NCBI RefSeq assembly: GCF_014197145.1
Contig: NZ_JACIEZ010000001.1
Coordinates: 434,001 to 498,000, forward strand
Source of the DNA: Gellertiella hungarica
GTDB lineage: Bacteria; Pseudomonadota; Alphaproteobacteria; Rhizobiales; Rhizobiaceae
Length of the DNA stretch: 64,000 nucleotides
Direction of reading: 5' to 3'
In this document: one piece after another, positions 9,135 to 18,517 of the stretch
Layout: every line of letters starts with the position of its first letter
Position numbering within the stretch: the stretch's first letter is position 1
Position numbers and translations under genes: made by a program
The notes under the pieces: generated by a model
What the model saw: only the letters and a program-made list of their open reading frames with translations
Database searches by the model: none
What the model was told of the DNA's origin: nothing

Positions 9135-11045
9135 TCAGCCTTCCTCCCGCAGGAAGAACGTGTCGGGCTTGTAGACGCCGAGATAGGAGGTGGGCTCGAA
9201 GCCGAAGAGGCCCTTATCCGGCACGTTTACGAGCCGGGTTGCATGGACCATGGGCTGCAGCCCGCCATTGACGATGCCGATCGAGAAGACCTGATCGGTA
9301 TAGATGTCGAGCATCTCGCCCCACACCCGGGTGCGGTCCGCGGGCAGGGCGGAGGCTTCCCATTCCGCCAGCAGCTGGACGAGGCGGCGTGCCTCCGCGA
9401 GCTCCGGCGGCTTGCCCTTCTTGCCGAGCGAAAGATAGTACATGCCCCAGACCGGCCACTGAAGCTGGTCGTCGGCCGTCGGGGCAAGCTGCGACGGGTT
9501 CATGTCGGCCGTCGGCACGCCGTTGTCGAGCCCGGTCCACATCGACATCATGATCTCGCCGCCCATGGCCCGGCTGCGGAAGACGTCACGCTGCGAGGTG
9601 CGCACGAAGAGCGAGATGCCCACCTCCCTCCAGTGATCGGTGACGAGTTCCAGCACGTCTGTCTCGAGCGTGCTCTCCCCGGCGGTCTCGACCACGATCT
9701 CTGCCTTGCGCCCATCGGGGAGCAGACGGATGCCGTCGCTGTTGCGCTGGGTGAGGCCCATCTCGTCGAGCAGGCGGTTCGCCGTTTCGGGATCGTAGGC
9801 GCTCCATGCGCGGGCGAGCTCATCCCGGTAGAGCGGGCTTTCCGGCAGCACCGTATCGGCGCTCTCGCGCGCAAGGCCGTAAAAGGCGGCAAGGTTGATC
9901 TCGCGCCGGTCGATGGCAAGCGAAAGCGCCCGGCGCATCCGGACGTCCCGCAGCAGGTCGCGCCAGGCTTCGTCCGCGCAGTTGAGGTTCGGCAGAAGCG
10001 CGACGCGCGAGCCCTGCGTGCGCTTCCACAGGCTGACCTTGACGGGGAACAGCTTCTCGCTGTCCTTCAGGAAGGTATAGTCGGCAAAATCCAGCGCGTT
10101 GATCTGCAGGTCGGCCTCGCCGGTGCCGGTCTTCGCGGCAATGATGTCGGGCGTGCTCAGCGAGAGGACCACGCGGTCCACATAGGGAAGCTGGAGCCCG
10201 TTTTCGTCCACCCGGTGGAAGAACGGGTTGCGCTCGAAGACAAACTGCTCCGCCGGCGGAGCCACGGTGTTGCGCCAGGGATCGAGCGTCGGCAGGTCCG
10301 GGTTCTCCGGGCGGTAGCTGCGCGACATCTTGATGTGCAGGTCCGCCCACTTCTTGACCCGGTACTCCTTCATCAGTGCCGAGAGGCGGAAGGGGTCCTG
10401 GTAGGACTTGTGAAATCTCCGCATGTAGCCGGAAGGCATGACGATGACGAGCGGCTGCGGGGCGGCGAGCTTCGGCAGGAAGTTCGGGTTCGGCGCATCC
10501 CAGCTGTAGCGGACGGTGTACTGGTCGATGATCTCGAAGCGCGGCGGCCGGTCGCGCGCCAGCAGCTCGCGGGGCAGGCCGCCCTTGCGCAGGTCGTCGT
10601 TGAGGATCACGTCCTCCCAGCAATAGCGGAAATCCTCCGCCGTCAGCAGCGATCCGTCCGACCAGCGGTGGCCCTTGCGGATGTGGAAGGTAAAGATCCG
10701 GTCGCCCTCGTTGTCGACCCGCTCCAGCACGTCCGGCTGGAGCTCCAGGTTCTCGTCATAGCCGACCAGACGTGCATAGCCGTTGATGGTCATCAGACGG
10801 ATGTCCTTCTGGCTGCCGATCAGCATGCGCACCGTGCCGCCGTGGCGGCCCGGCTCACGGCCCATGGCCTTCAGGTCGATCACCCGGGGCTTTTCCGGAA
10901 GCCGGGTCGCGACATCGGGAAGAATGCCGGCATTGACGAGTTCGTCCAGCATGGGGCTGCCGGAAAAGCCTGTGCCGCCGGCCCGGGCAAGACCGGGCAG
11001 GGCCAGCGCGGCCATGATCTGAAGAGCGGTTCGGCGGCTTATCAT
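9135..11045 (-). CDS. Periplasmic solute-binding protein, family 5 (SBP_bac_5)
   Basis: 636 residues, exported. The N-terminus [22 protein letters not shown] has a twin-arginine-like RR followed by a hydrophobic core, so Tat or Sec export is possible. The mature part shows family-5 hallmarks: GRHGGTVRM, FHIRKGHRWSDGSLLTAEDF, RRALSLAIDRREIN. Its length fits YejA-like members, which are larger than OppA/DppA. The ATG at 11045 overlaps the TGA of the ATPase gene (ATGA). It delivers the solute to the permease pair encoded next. Solute identity cannot be read from sequence. Confidence 0.9.
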   Translation of the reverse strand: MISRRTALQIMAALALPGLARAGGTGFSGSPMLDELVNAGILPDVATRLPEKPRVIDLKAMGREPGRHGGTVRMLIGSQKDIRLMTINGYARLVGYDENLELQPDVLERVDNEGDRIFTFHIRKGHRWSDGSLLTAEDFRYCWEDVILNDDLRKGGLPRELLARDRPPRFEIIDQYTVRYSWDAPNPNFLPKLAAPQPLVIVMPSGYMRRFHKSYQDPFRLSALMKEYRVKKWADLHIKMSRSYRPENPDLPTLDPWRNTVAPPAEQFVFERNPFFHRVDENGLQLPYVDRVVLSLSTPDIIAAKTGTGEADLQINALDFADYTFLKDSEKLFPVKVSLWKRTQGSRVALLPNLNCADEAWRDLLRDVRMRRALSLAIDRREINLAAFYGLARESADTVLPESPLYRDELARAWSAYDPETANRLLDEMGLTQRNSDGIRLLPDGRKAEIVVETAGESTLETDVLELVTDHWREVGISLFVRTSQRDVFRSRAMGGEIMMSMWTGLDNGVPTADMNPSQLAPTADDQLQWPVWGMYYLSLGKKGKPPELAEARRLVQLLAEWEASALPADRTRVWGEMLDIYTDQVFSIGIVNGGLQPMVHATRLVNVPDKGLFGFEPTSYLGVYKPDTFFLREEG

Positions 11046-12952
11046 GACACCAGCTCCGCAGCTTTCACATCGGAACGGGCAAGCACGAGATGGCCGTTGC
11101 CGAGGTCCGCGGCTGCAAGGCCCTCGCCATCTCCGTCGGGGCGGAAGGCGTCCGGCCAGCGCGCCGTGTCGGAAGCGCCATTGGCCGAGATGCGATCGAA
11201 ATCGAGCGGCCGTTCGAGATCGGGGAAGGGCACCGCTGCCAGCAGCGAACGCGTGTAGGGATGGGCGGGCGACCGCATCAGCACCTCGCGCGGAGCGATC
11301 TCGACGATCCGGCCATTGCACATCACCGCGATCCGGTCGGCCATGTAGTCCACCACCGCGAGATTGTGAGAAATGAAGATGGTGGTCAGGCCGAGATCCT
11401 TCTGCAGGTCCTTCAGCAGATTGAGGATCTGTGCCTGGACGGAGACATCGAGCGCGGAGACCGGCTCGTCGCAGATCATCAGCTCCGGGCCGAGCGCCAG
11501 CGCGCGTGCGATGCCGATGCGCTGTCTCTGCCCGCCGGAAAAGGCATGCGGGTAACGGTTGAGCGCGGTCTCGTCGAGGCCGATTGCCGTGAGCAGGCGG
11601 CGCACCGTTTCGAGGCGGGTCTTCGCGGTACCGCGGCCATTGATTTCCAGCGGCTCCATCAGGATGTTCTGCACGGTCATGCGCGGCGACAGCGAGGAGA
11701 CGGGATCCTGGAAAACCATCTGCACGCGGGTGCGCAGCCGCCGGAGATCGCTGCCCGATGCCCGGCCGATGTCGATATCCCCGTCCGCGCTGTGCAGGAT
11801 GACGCTGCCCTCGTCCGGGGTGATGGCGCGCATGAGGATCTTGGAGAGCGTGGTCTTGCCGCAGCCGCTCTCGCCCACAAGCCCGAGGCATTCCCCACGC
11901 CGGACCGTGAAGCTGACATCGGACACCGCGCGGTGCCGCTTCCGCTCCCCCGCCTTGAAGAGCCCGCCCTTGCGGGTGGTAAAGGTCTTGCTGACATGGC
12001 GGACGGACAGGAGCACGTCGGGCGCGTCGGCCTTGCCGCTCCGGCTGGCCGCCGGTGCGATGTGGTCCATCAGCGTGGCCCCGCTCGCAGGTATCGAGCG
12101 CAGTGGCTTCAGCCGCTCGCCGGGTTCCATGTCGAAGTGGGGCACCGCCTTCAGCAGGCCCTTGAGATAGGGGTGACGGGGATCCCTGAAGATGGCCTCC
12201 ACGGTTCCCGCTTCCATGATCTCGCCGCGATAGATCACCACCACCTCGTCCGCCACATTGGCGACGACGCCGAGATCGTGGGTGATCAGCAGCATGGCCA
12301 TGCCGAGCTTCTGCTGGAGGTCGCGCAGGAGCTTCAGGATCTGCGCCTGGATGGTGACGTCGAGCGCGGTCGTCGGTTCGTCGGCAATCAGGAGAGCGGG
12401 CCGGCAGATCAGCGCCATCGCGATCATGGCACGCTGGCGCATGCCGCCGGACAGCTCGAAGGGGTACATGTCGAAGGCCCGGGCAGGGTCCTGAAAACCC
12501 ACGAGCCCCAGCATCTCCTCCGTCTTGCGGCGGCGCTCGGCGGCATCGTCGGCCGTGTGGATCGCCAGCACTTCGCTGATCTGGTCGCCGATCGTGTGCA
12601 GCGGCGACAGCGATGTCATCGGCTCCTGGAAGATCTTGCCCATTCGGCGCCCGCGCAAGTGCCGGATTTCCCGCCCGTCGAGCGGCAGGCGAACGATGTC
12701 GATGGGACTGCCGGGTCTTTCGGGATCGGAAAACAGGATGCGGCCCTCGGCCCGCGCAATCGATGGCAGGATACCCATGATCGCCTGGCTGATGACCGAT
12801 TTTCCCGATCCGCTTTCCCCGACGAGCGCGGTTACCTTCCCGGGCGCGACCCTGAGGCTCGCATCCTTGACGGCAAGAATGGTCCCGCTCGGCACGCGAA
12901 AGGAAATGCGGAGATTTTCGACCCGCAGCAGGTCGCTGGCCGGCGCCGTCAT
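11042..12952 (-). CDS. Fused dual ABC ATPase for oligopeptide-type transporter (YejF-like)
   Basis: 636 residues with two complete ABC domains. Domain 1 has [23 protein letters not shown] and [12 protein letters not shown]; domain 2 has [23 protein letters not shown] and [13 protein letters not shown] linker with an oligopeptide-ABC C-terminal segment ([13 protein letters not shown]) joins them; the second domain ends with [23 protein letters not shown]. It powers the transporter of the next three genes. I chose the ATG at 12952, where family similarity begins ([14 protein letters not shown]); the open frame upstream is not coding-like. First gene of the operon, with an inverted-repeat-rich region upstream. 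Confidence 0.92.
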   Translation of the reverse strand: MTAPASDLLRVENLRISFRVPSGTILAVKDASLRVAPGKVTALVGESGSGKSVISQAIMGILPSIARAEGRILFSDPERPGSPIDIVRLPLDGREIRHLRGRRMGKIFQEPMTSLSPLHTIGDQISEVLAIHTADDAAERRRKTEEMLGLVGFQDPARAFDMYPFELSGGMRQRAMIAMALICRPALLIADEPTTALDVTIQAQILKLLRDLQQKLGMAMLLITHDLGVVANVADEVVVIYRGEIMEAGTVEAIFRDPRHPYLKGLLKAVPHFDMEPGERLKPLRSIPASGATLMDHIAPAASRSGKADAPDVLLSVRHVSKTFTTRKGGLFKAGERKRHRAVSDVSFTVRRGECLGLVGESGCGKTTLSKILMRAITPDEGSVILHSADGDIDIGRASGSDLRRLRTRVQMVFQDPVSSLSPRMTVQNILMEPLEINGRGTAKTRLETVRRLLTAIGLDETALNRYPHAFSGGQRQRIGIARALALGPELMICDEPVSALDVSVQAQILNLLKDLQKDLGLTTIFISHNLAVVDYMADRIAVMCNGRIVEIAPREVLMRSPAHPYTRSLLAAVPFPDLERPLDFDRISANGASDTARWPDAFRPDGDGEGLAAADLGNGHLVLARSDVKAAELVS

Positions 12953-13112
12953 CAGGCAGGCCTTCCTGCGTGGTCGATCCTTGTCATGCGGCGATCCATC
13001 ATGCCCTTGTCCGCGCGGCGTCGATGGCATCGCCATCCGGATGGCCGGTCAAGCCGGCATCCCGCCCGTTCCCCTGTCGTTTTTCTACGCCGATGAGCGC
13101 TTTCATAGAACC

Positions 13113-13142
13113 GATTAAACAGCATAACTGTTATACTTAATC
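13113..13142. promoter_or_regulatory. Inverted-repeat region upstream of peptide-transporter operon
   Basis: A locally AT-rich stretch holds nested imperfect inverted repeats: GATTAA (13113-13118) with TTAATC (13137-13142), and AACAG (13118-13122) with CTGTT (13128-13132). It lies between two minus-strand transcription units, about 160 bp before the first ATPase codon, in an otherwise GC-rich region. This suits a promoter/operator for the operon. The regulator is not identifiable. Confidence 0.35.
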
Positions 13143-13194
13143 AACAGCTATGGCTTCGGCAGGGCCGGATGCGAACAGGTCGATTTCGGGACCT

Positions 13195-14175
13195 TTACCG
13201 TGCGGCGGCACAGAGGGCCGCATCCTTCAGCACATCCATACAGTCGGGAGAGCGGCGATATTCGTCGTAATACAGCGTCCAGACGCCTTCGCCGGCCGCG
13301 CGATAGGGTCCGAACTTGAAATACTGGTTTTCCAGCAGGCCGAAATCGTTGTGGCCGATGGCGCCCTTGACCGTGACGATGGGCTTGCCGTTGGCAAAGA
13401 GCTCGATATGGCCGCTGCCGTCGGCTCCCGGGCGGGTATAGACGGCAAAGTCGATCCAGCCGGAGGAGGGAAGGGGTAACGGATTGCCGTGGCGTGTCAC
13501 CCGGATGGCGCTCGAGCAGGCGGTGAATTCCTCGCCGTCGCCTGGCTGGAAGGCGCTGTCGGTCGCCACCAGTGCCCGGATCTGGTTCGTCTCCGGCCGG
13601 AGCCAGACCGGCGTCTGCCCGTCAGGGCAGGTGGCGACGGCATGGCTTCCGGAAGAGGCGCTCTCCGGCTTGTGGTAATTGGTCTCGACGGTCGCGAAGA
13701 GCTTGCCGTTTCGCATGCGCAGCGCCAGGAAGGGGCTGAAGTCGCCTTCCGCATCCGGCCCGATCTCCCGCTTCCACTGGGCGATCAGGTATCGGTGGTC
13801 GTTTTGGGGAATGGGATCGGCGAATTTCATGGCAAAGCCCACCCAGACCCCCTTGTCGTAGGGGACCCGAAGCTCCGGCCTTTCCCAGATTTCGGCGCGC
13901 TCGCTGCAATTCTCGATCTCGGAGGCGCAGTTCTCGCGCACGCTGAGCTTGAGGCCCTGCTTCCCGGCAAATTTCTCCTCGCTCTGGAAGGTAAAGGTGC
14001 CTGCGGCCTGCTCGTCGTTCTTCTTGTAGTAGAGACCGCCTTCGGGTGCGAAATCCTGGCCCTCGAAACCGTCGTAAAGGCGCTGTTGCAGGGCATCGGC
14101 GGCGCTGGCCGCAACCGCCGGCGCGGCAAGGCAGAGGGCGGACAGGGCAAGCGTGGTCGTCAGGCGTTTCATCAT
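13195..14175 (-). CDS. Polysaccharide lyase family protein (heparin lyase I-like), secreted
   Basis: 326 residues with a Sec signal peptide (MMKRLTTTLALSALCLAAPAVAASA). The mature region has the beta-jelly-roll pattern of the heparin lyase I-like family (PF14099): RYLIAQWKR, FLALRMRNGKL, WIDFAVYTRPG, and a C-terminal QYFKFGPYRA...WTLYYDEYRR segment that matches the active-site tyrosine strand. Such enzymes cleave acidic polysaccharides in the periplasm or outside. The ATG at 14175 overlaps the cyclase stop (ATGA), so the two are co-translated. Whether it degrades a self-made exopolysaccharide or a host/plant polymer is unknown. Confidence 0.75.
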   Translation of the reverse strand: MMKRLTTTLALSALCLAAPAVAASAADALQQRLYDGFEGQDFAPEGGLYYKKNDEQAAGTFTFQSEEKFAGKQGLKLSVRENCASEIENCSERAEIWERPELRVPYDKGVWVGFAMKFADPIPQNDHRYLIAQWKREIGPDAEGDFSPFLALRMRNGKLFATVETNYHKPESASSGSHAVATCPDGQTPVWLRPETNQIRALVATDSAFQPGDGEEFTACSSAIRVTRHGNPLPLPSSGWIDFAVYTRPGADGSGHIELFANGKPIVTVKGAIGHNDFGLLENQYFKFGPYRAAGEGVWTLYYDEYRRSPDCMDVLKDAALCAAAR

Positions 14176-15521
14176 GGCAGCAGGCGGTTCCACGGGTTGT
14201 TGGAATGGGTCGGCCGGGCATTCTGGTAGAGAAGCATCACCTTTTCCGCCTCTGACCGGGCTTCGAGCGAGCGGCTTTCCAGCACTTCCTGGTGGTCGAG
14301 GCGCAGATGTTCGTCGGTGGGTTCGAGGACCTTCACCTTGGACTTGACGCCGCGAAGCTGTTCCTCGCCCACATTGAGCCAGCTGCCGCCGCAATAATTC
14401 ACGAAGGCGCTGCTGGCGAGCACGGGTTTGGCATATTTCTTGGTCAGCCCCTGCAGGCGATGCACCTCGTTTACCGAGGCGCCGAAGGCGGAAAAGGTCA
14501 GCCGATCCTGTAGCCCCACATTGCCGAACATGACATTGCCCATGTGAAGCCCGATGCCATAGCGCACGTCGCCGAGAGACTGGCGGCCGCGCTGGCGGTT
14601 CAGCTCCTGCATGCGGCTCACCGCCTGCCGTGCGGCGGTCATGGCCGATTGCGCCGCCGATTCGGAGGGCTCGCGGTGGCGGCCGCAGGGGTAGATGGCC
14701 AGAAAGCCGTCGCCGACGAAGCTGAGGATTTCGCCGCCATTCCGATTGAAGGGAAGCGCCACCGCATCGAAGAACTGGTTCAGGGTATCGATATAGACCT
14801 GGCGGCCCTCGCGTTCGGCAAGCAGCGTCGAATCGCGCATGTCCACCATGACCAGCGCCGCCCGGATGCTCTCGCCATCGCCGCGGCGGATCTGGCCCGA
14901 CAGCACGCGCTGGCCTGCATTGCCGCCCAGATAGGTGGTCAGCATGTTGTTGGCCAGCTTGCCCAGCACTGCCATCTTGGCCGCGACCGCCAGATTGGTC
15001 TGGATCTTCAGAAGCGCCGCAATCACCGCATCGTCGAAGCCGCCGGGCGCGTCCGTCGCCCAGGAGCCGATCATGCCCTGCCGGGAATCGCTGCCGAAGG
15101 ACTGCACGAAGGCGATGTAGTCGGTCACTCCCATGCGCTTCAGGTCGCGGAACACGGGAAATTCGTCCGGCGTATCCGGGGTGAGCTGGCGGCGGATATG
15201 CCCCAGATTGTGGCTGAGCAGGTAGTAATAGGGGCTTTTGAGGAAACGGTCGTTGTCGTCGCTGTCCCGTTCGGCCCGATAGCCCTCGACCGTCGTGCCC
15301 TCGCCACGCATCCAGGTGAAGCCGAGCGCATCATAAAGCGGGTGGAGCACCGAAAAGGACAGGTGAACGCGGTTGAGCGGCAATCCGGACGCGGCAAGCC
15401 GCTCGCAGAATCCCTGCACGAGAACCTCGAGACCCTCGCCATTCAGCGCCGCTTCCTGCAGCCAGGTGGAAACGCGGTCGAGAAGCGTTTCCGAGACGGG
15501 TGCGCGATGGGTGATCTTCAT
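14172..15521 (-). CDS. Class III adenylate/guanylate cyclase
   Basis: 449 residues. An N-terminal sensory-like region (about residues 1-220) contains HLSFSVLHPLYDALGFTW, widespread in rhizobial cyclases. The C-terminal catalytic domain has both metal-binding motifs, LVMVDMRDST and LSFVGDGFLAIYP, then FGASVNEVHRL carrying the transition-state Asn and Arg. It makes cAMP (or cGMP) from the nucleoside triphosphate. The ATG at 15521 was preferred over longer reading because family similarity begins there. It overlaps the lyase gene downstream and follows a DUF3095 gene by about 150 bp. The cNMP-binding protein at the left edge of the window is one possible local effector (inference). Confidence 0.88.
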   Translation of the reverse strand: MKITHRAPVSETLLDRVSTWLQEAALNGEGLEVLVQGFCERLAASGLPLNRVHLSFSVLHPLYDALGFTWMRGEGTTVEGYRAERDSDDNDRFLKSPYYYLLSHNLGHIRRQLTPDTPDEFPVFRDLKRMGVTDYIAFVQSFGSDSRQGMIGSWATDAPGGFDDAVIAALLKIQTNLAVAAKMAVLGKLANNMLTTYLGGNAGQRVLSGQIRRGDGESIRAALVMVDMRDSTLLAEREGRQVYIDTLNQFFDAVALPFNRNGGEILSFVGDGFLAIYPCGRHREPSESAAQSAMTAARQAVSRMQELNRQRGRQSLGDVRYGIGLHMGNVMFGNVGLQDRLTFSAFGASVNEVHRLQGLTKKYAKPVLASSAFVNYCGGSWLNVGEEQLRGVKSKVKVLEPTDEHLRLDHQEVLESRSLEARSEAEKVMLLYQNARPTHSNNPWNRLLP

Positions 15522-15675
15522 GGAGAGTCCAGTCCTCGGAAACGGGCCTTTTCGGCCATTGATGCACCTGCCGCATCCTGCCATGGCCCGCTTCGTGGAT
15601 GTAGAGAGCACATGGCCGGGGTTCAAGGTTGTCCGAGATAACTGTTCGGTGCAAATGCTTTCCAATCCGCTTGCA

Positions 15676-16833
15676 TCAGGCGGCCAGATTTTTCTTCAGC
15701 CGTGATGCGGCCATGGCATAGCCGCCGGAACCGCCATCGATGAAGTGCATGTGATCGCGGCTGAGAGGCGTTGGAACCAGGCAGGTTACCAGGGCTGTTT
15801 CCTGTACGTGAATGCCGAACTGGCAGATGCCTGCCTGCTCCGCCTCCTCCAGCCGTCGCCGAATCCGCTCCAGCCTATGCTGATCGATGTCGACCGTCAT
15901 CTTCAGCCCGTCGTCGTATTTCCGGAAGTCGCTGTTGGCGGATACATCCTCTCGGTAGCGGCGCGCATCGAAGGAGCCGGCCTTGCCGTTGAAGGCCGAC
16001 AGGAGCGAGATCATCGTCACCTCGAAGGCGACGCGCATCATCTTCTTCAGGCGCGGCAGCCCCGGCGGTGCGGCGCGCACCTCCACACGGCAGGCGCCGG
16101 GCGAAAGGCTGACGGGCGGGCCCTCCCTGGGCAGGGGGTGGCCGTCGCGCTCGCCGCTTCCGGCTTCCGCAACCACGTCGCGGACCAGTCGACGGAAAGC
16201 GGCTTCATCGGCCCCGGGCCGGGGCAGGGCGATGATCGAGGCAATGACGCCATTGCGGGACCGTACGGGGTTCCATCGGCAGGAAAGGCCGGACAGATCG
16301 GGCGGGCCGAGGGACAGGCTCTCATCGATGCCATAGGCGCCTTCCTTCATGCGCCTCTCCGCCCAATGGGCTCCGCCGCCGGAAAACATCGCATAGCTCA
16401 CCTGCTCGCTCGCCCGAAACCGCCCGACCCGGACATCGTGACCGGCGGCGCGGATATCGCAAAGGGGAACGAGGGCGACGCGCAGCGTCAGCTGCATGTT
16501 CTCGCGCACCCAGGCCCGGGTGGAGGCAAGCGCCCGGCGGGCCGCATCGGCTGCGGAAGGTGGAATGGCGACCGCGGCCCCGTCGCCGCCGAAGACGAAA
16601 GGCAGATCGTGCTCTCCTGCCGCGTTCATCACGGCGGAAATGACGCTCGCTCCCGCCATGTTCACCGCCTTGTAGCGTCCCGCCTCGATGGCTTTGGTGG
16701 AGTCGACGATGTCGGCCACCGCCAGCCACCAGTCAGGAGGAAGGGGCGTATAATTCTCGTCGCGCGTCACGCCGTCGAAATCCTCGAAGACGGGAAGGGT
16801 GCTGAAGAAGGACGTGCTTTGGCGGATTTCCAT
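15676..16833 (-). CDS. DUF3095 family protein with cyclase-like motifs
   Basis: 385 residues, no signal peptide or membrane segment. The protein matches DUF3095 (for example FFSTLPVFEDF near the start and FIDGGSGGYAMAA near the end). Its N-terminal half carries VADIVDSTKAIE and VFGGDGAAVAIP, spaced like the two metal-binding motifs of class III nucleotide cyclases, and AMFSGGGAHWAERRM in the place of the transition-state helix. Function is not established; a cyclase-related fold is inference. I use the ATG at 16833; an in-frame ATG at 16851 is possible. A perfect TATAAT (16839-16844, minus strand) sits just before 16833 and would give an almost leaderless transcript if used. It precedes the cyclase gene on the same strand. 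Confidence 0.75.
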   Translation of the reverse strand: MEIRQSTSFFSTLPVFEDFDGVTRDENYTPLPPDWWLAVADIVDSTKAIEAGRYKAVNMAGASVISAVMNAAGEHDLPFVFGGDGAAVAIPPSAADAARRALASTRAWVRENMQLTLRVALVPLCDIRAAGHDVRVGRFRASEQVSYAMFSGGGAHWAERRMKEGAYGIDESLSLGPPDLSGLSCRWNPVRSRNGVIASIIALPRPGADEAAFRRLVRDVVAEAGSGERDGHPLPREGPPVSLSPGACRVEVRAAPPGLPRLKKMMRVAFEVTMISLLSAFNGKAGSFDARRYREDVSANSDFRKYDDGLKMTVDIDQHRLERIRRRLEEAEQAGICQFGIHVQETALVTCLVPTPLSRDHMHFIDGGSGGYAMAASRLKKNLAA

Positions 16834-17005
16834 GGAATGATTATACTCCATTCCTGTCTACCGGCCAGCGTGCCGCCAGGCCGAATTTCTTTCGCGAGGG
16901 TGTGAGAATTTCGCAGTTTCCAACCGGGTTCCGCCGGTTTAAGAGAGCCTCGCAGCAGATCTCCATCTTGCCCCGCCTTCTCCTTACCATCCCGAGTACG
17001 CGCCC

Positions 17006-17896
17006 ATGTCCAGCACATCCTTTTCCGTGGCCGAAAAGCGGCTTCCCCTGATCGCGCTTTTCGCCGGAGGCATTGCCATTGGCGGGTCGCCGATCTTCGT
17101 GCGGCTGTCGGAAGTGGGGCCGAGTGCGACCGCGTTCTGGCGGCTGGCGCTGGCAATGGGGCCATTCCTTCTTTACGCACTGGCCAGGCGCCGCGAGGCG
17201 CTTGCCATGCCGCAATCCGCGCGCGACCTTGCAAGTCTGACGCTGCCGGGCCTGTTCCTGGCCGCCGACCTGGTGCTCTGGCATCTGTCGATCCACTGGA
17301 CCAGCGTGGCCAATGCGACGCTTCTGGTGAACCTGTCTCCCGTCTTCGTGACCTTTGCGTCCTGGCTTCTGTTCGGCGCCGTCATCACCCGTCGCTTCAT
17401 CCTCGGGCTTGTCATCGCGGTTGCCGGTGTCGCGATCCTGAAGAGCGGCGGGGCGAACGGCTTTGGCGGCGGGCACTGGGTGGGCGATCTCAGCGCCATT
17501 CTCGGTGCCGTCTTCTACGCGGGATACATGCTGGCGCTCGGCAGGGCCCGCAACCGTTTCGAGACGTTGCAGGTCATGCTCTGGAACAGCGGCACGGCGG
17601 CGCTCTGCATCCTGCCGGTAGCGCTGATGACCGAGCCGGTCCTCTTTCCCTCGACACTGTCCGGCTGGGCGACGGTCGGCGGGCTTTCGATGATCAGCCA
17701 TGTCGGCGGGCAGGCATCGATCATCTACGCGCTTGCCTATCTGCCGACCGCCTTTTCCTCGCTCACCCTGCTGCTTCAGCCGGTTGTTGCGGCAATCCTG
17801 GGCGTGGTTCTTCTTCATGAACCGCTCGGCTGGAATGGCGTGCTCGGCGGAGCGGGGGTGCTGGCCGGCATCCTGATCGCCCGCAAGGCCGCCTGA
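17006..17896 (+). CDS. DMT superfamily transporter (EamA family)
   Basis: 296 residues, almost entirely hydrophobic, with ten predicted membrane helices arranged as two EamA repeats (GGSPIFVRLSEVGPSATAFWR in the first; GHWVGDLSAILGAVFYAGYM at the start of the second; HVGGQASIIYALAYLPTA near the end). These proteins export metabolites, amino acids or drugs from the cytoplasm. It is divergent from the DUF3095 gene and convergent with the DUF922 gene. Substrate is unknown. Confidence 0.88.
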   Translation: MSSTSFSVAEKRLPLIALFAGGIAIGGSPIFVRLSEVGPSATAFWRLALAMGPFLLYALARRREALAMPQSARDLASLTLPGLFLAADLVLWHLSIHWTSVANATLLVNLSPVFVTFASWLLFGAVITRRFILGLVIAVAGVAILKSGGANGFGGGHWVGDLSAILGAVFYAGYMLALGRARNRFETLQVMLWNSGTAALCILPVALMTEPVLFPSTLSGWATVGGLSMISHVGGQASIIYALAYLPTAFSSLTLLLQPVVAAILGVVLLHEPLGWNGVLGGAGVLAGILIARKAA

Positions 17897-17910
17897 TCGC
17901 TGTCAGGGCT

Positions 17911-18510
17911 TCAGCCGCCGTTCACCAGGTCGAGAACCAGTTTCTCGATGGTGCCGCCCGGCGCCATCTCCTCGCGGTCGAAGGCGTTGCTCGCTGCCTG
18001 CTGCTCGCGGGAGATCTCGCCCAGACGCTTTTCCATCACGGAATAGATCTTCCGGCATCCGGGATCGTTTTCGAGGGTGAAGCCCACCGTCTCGGCCTCG
18101 ATCTTCCGGGTCATTGCCTCGATCAGGTCGCCATGGACCCGCTCGTGGGCGGCAATGCCCTCCCGGAAGATCTTCCAGCGCTGGGCAAGCGGCTCGGGCA
18201 GCCGGGACGCGGGCTCGGGCAGCGTGTAGGTGATGACGAGGCGCGGCACTGCCGAGACGAGGACGCAGGCGGTGCCGCGCGTCCGGTAATCCCGCTTCCA
18301 GGTCAGCCGGAAATTCGTATGGGCAATGGCCCTGACGTCCTTTCCGACGATCGGGCCCCGGTGCCCGATGGAGCGGTAAAGCTCGATCCCGCTTTTGCCC
18401 TCGACCCGGTAGGTGGCAATCTTCTCGATGGGTTTCCAGTCGGCCGCAAGAGCCGGGACGCCACCGGCAACGGCGGCAAGAAAAATGGCTGCGGCGGTCG
18501 CAAAACGCAT
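17911..18510 (-). CDS. DUF922 family secreted zinc-dependent protease
   Basis: 199 residues with a clear signal peptide (MRFATAAAIFLAAVAGGVPALAA). The mature protein matches DUF922: it begins with a beta-rich segment (TYRVEGKSGIELYRSI) and contains HERVH (in AAHERVHGDL), the HExxH metal-binding motif, plus a conserved C...C pair (TACVLVSAV, DPGCRKIY). It is predicted to act in the periplasm or outside; substrates are unknown. The ATG at 18510 lies seven bases after the stop of the YhaN-like gene, so it may be transcribed with that repair pair. Confidence 0.8.
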   Translation of the reverse strand: MRFATAAAIFLAAVAGGVPALAADWKPIEKIATYRVEGKSGIELYRSIGHRGPIVGKDVRAIAHTNFRLTWKRDYRTRGTACVLVSAVPRLVITYTLPEPASRLPEPLAQRWKIFREGIAAHERVHGDLIEAMTRKIEAETVGFTLENDPGCRKIYSVMEKRLGEISREQQAASNAFDREEMAPGGTIEKLVLDLVNGG

Positions 18511-18517
18511 GCTGTCC

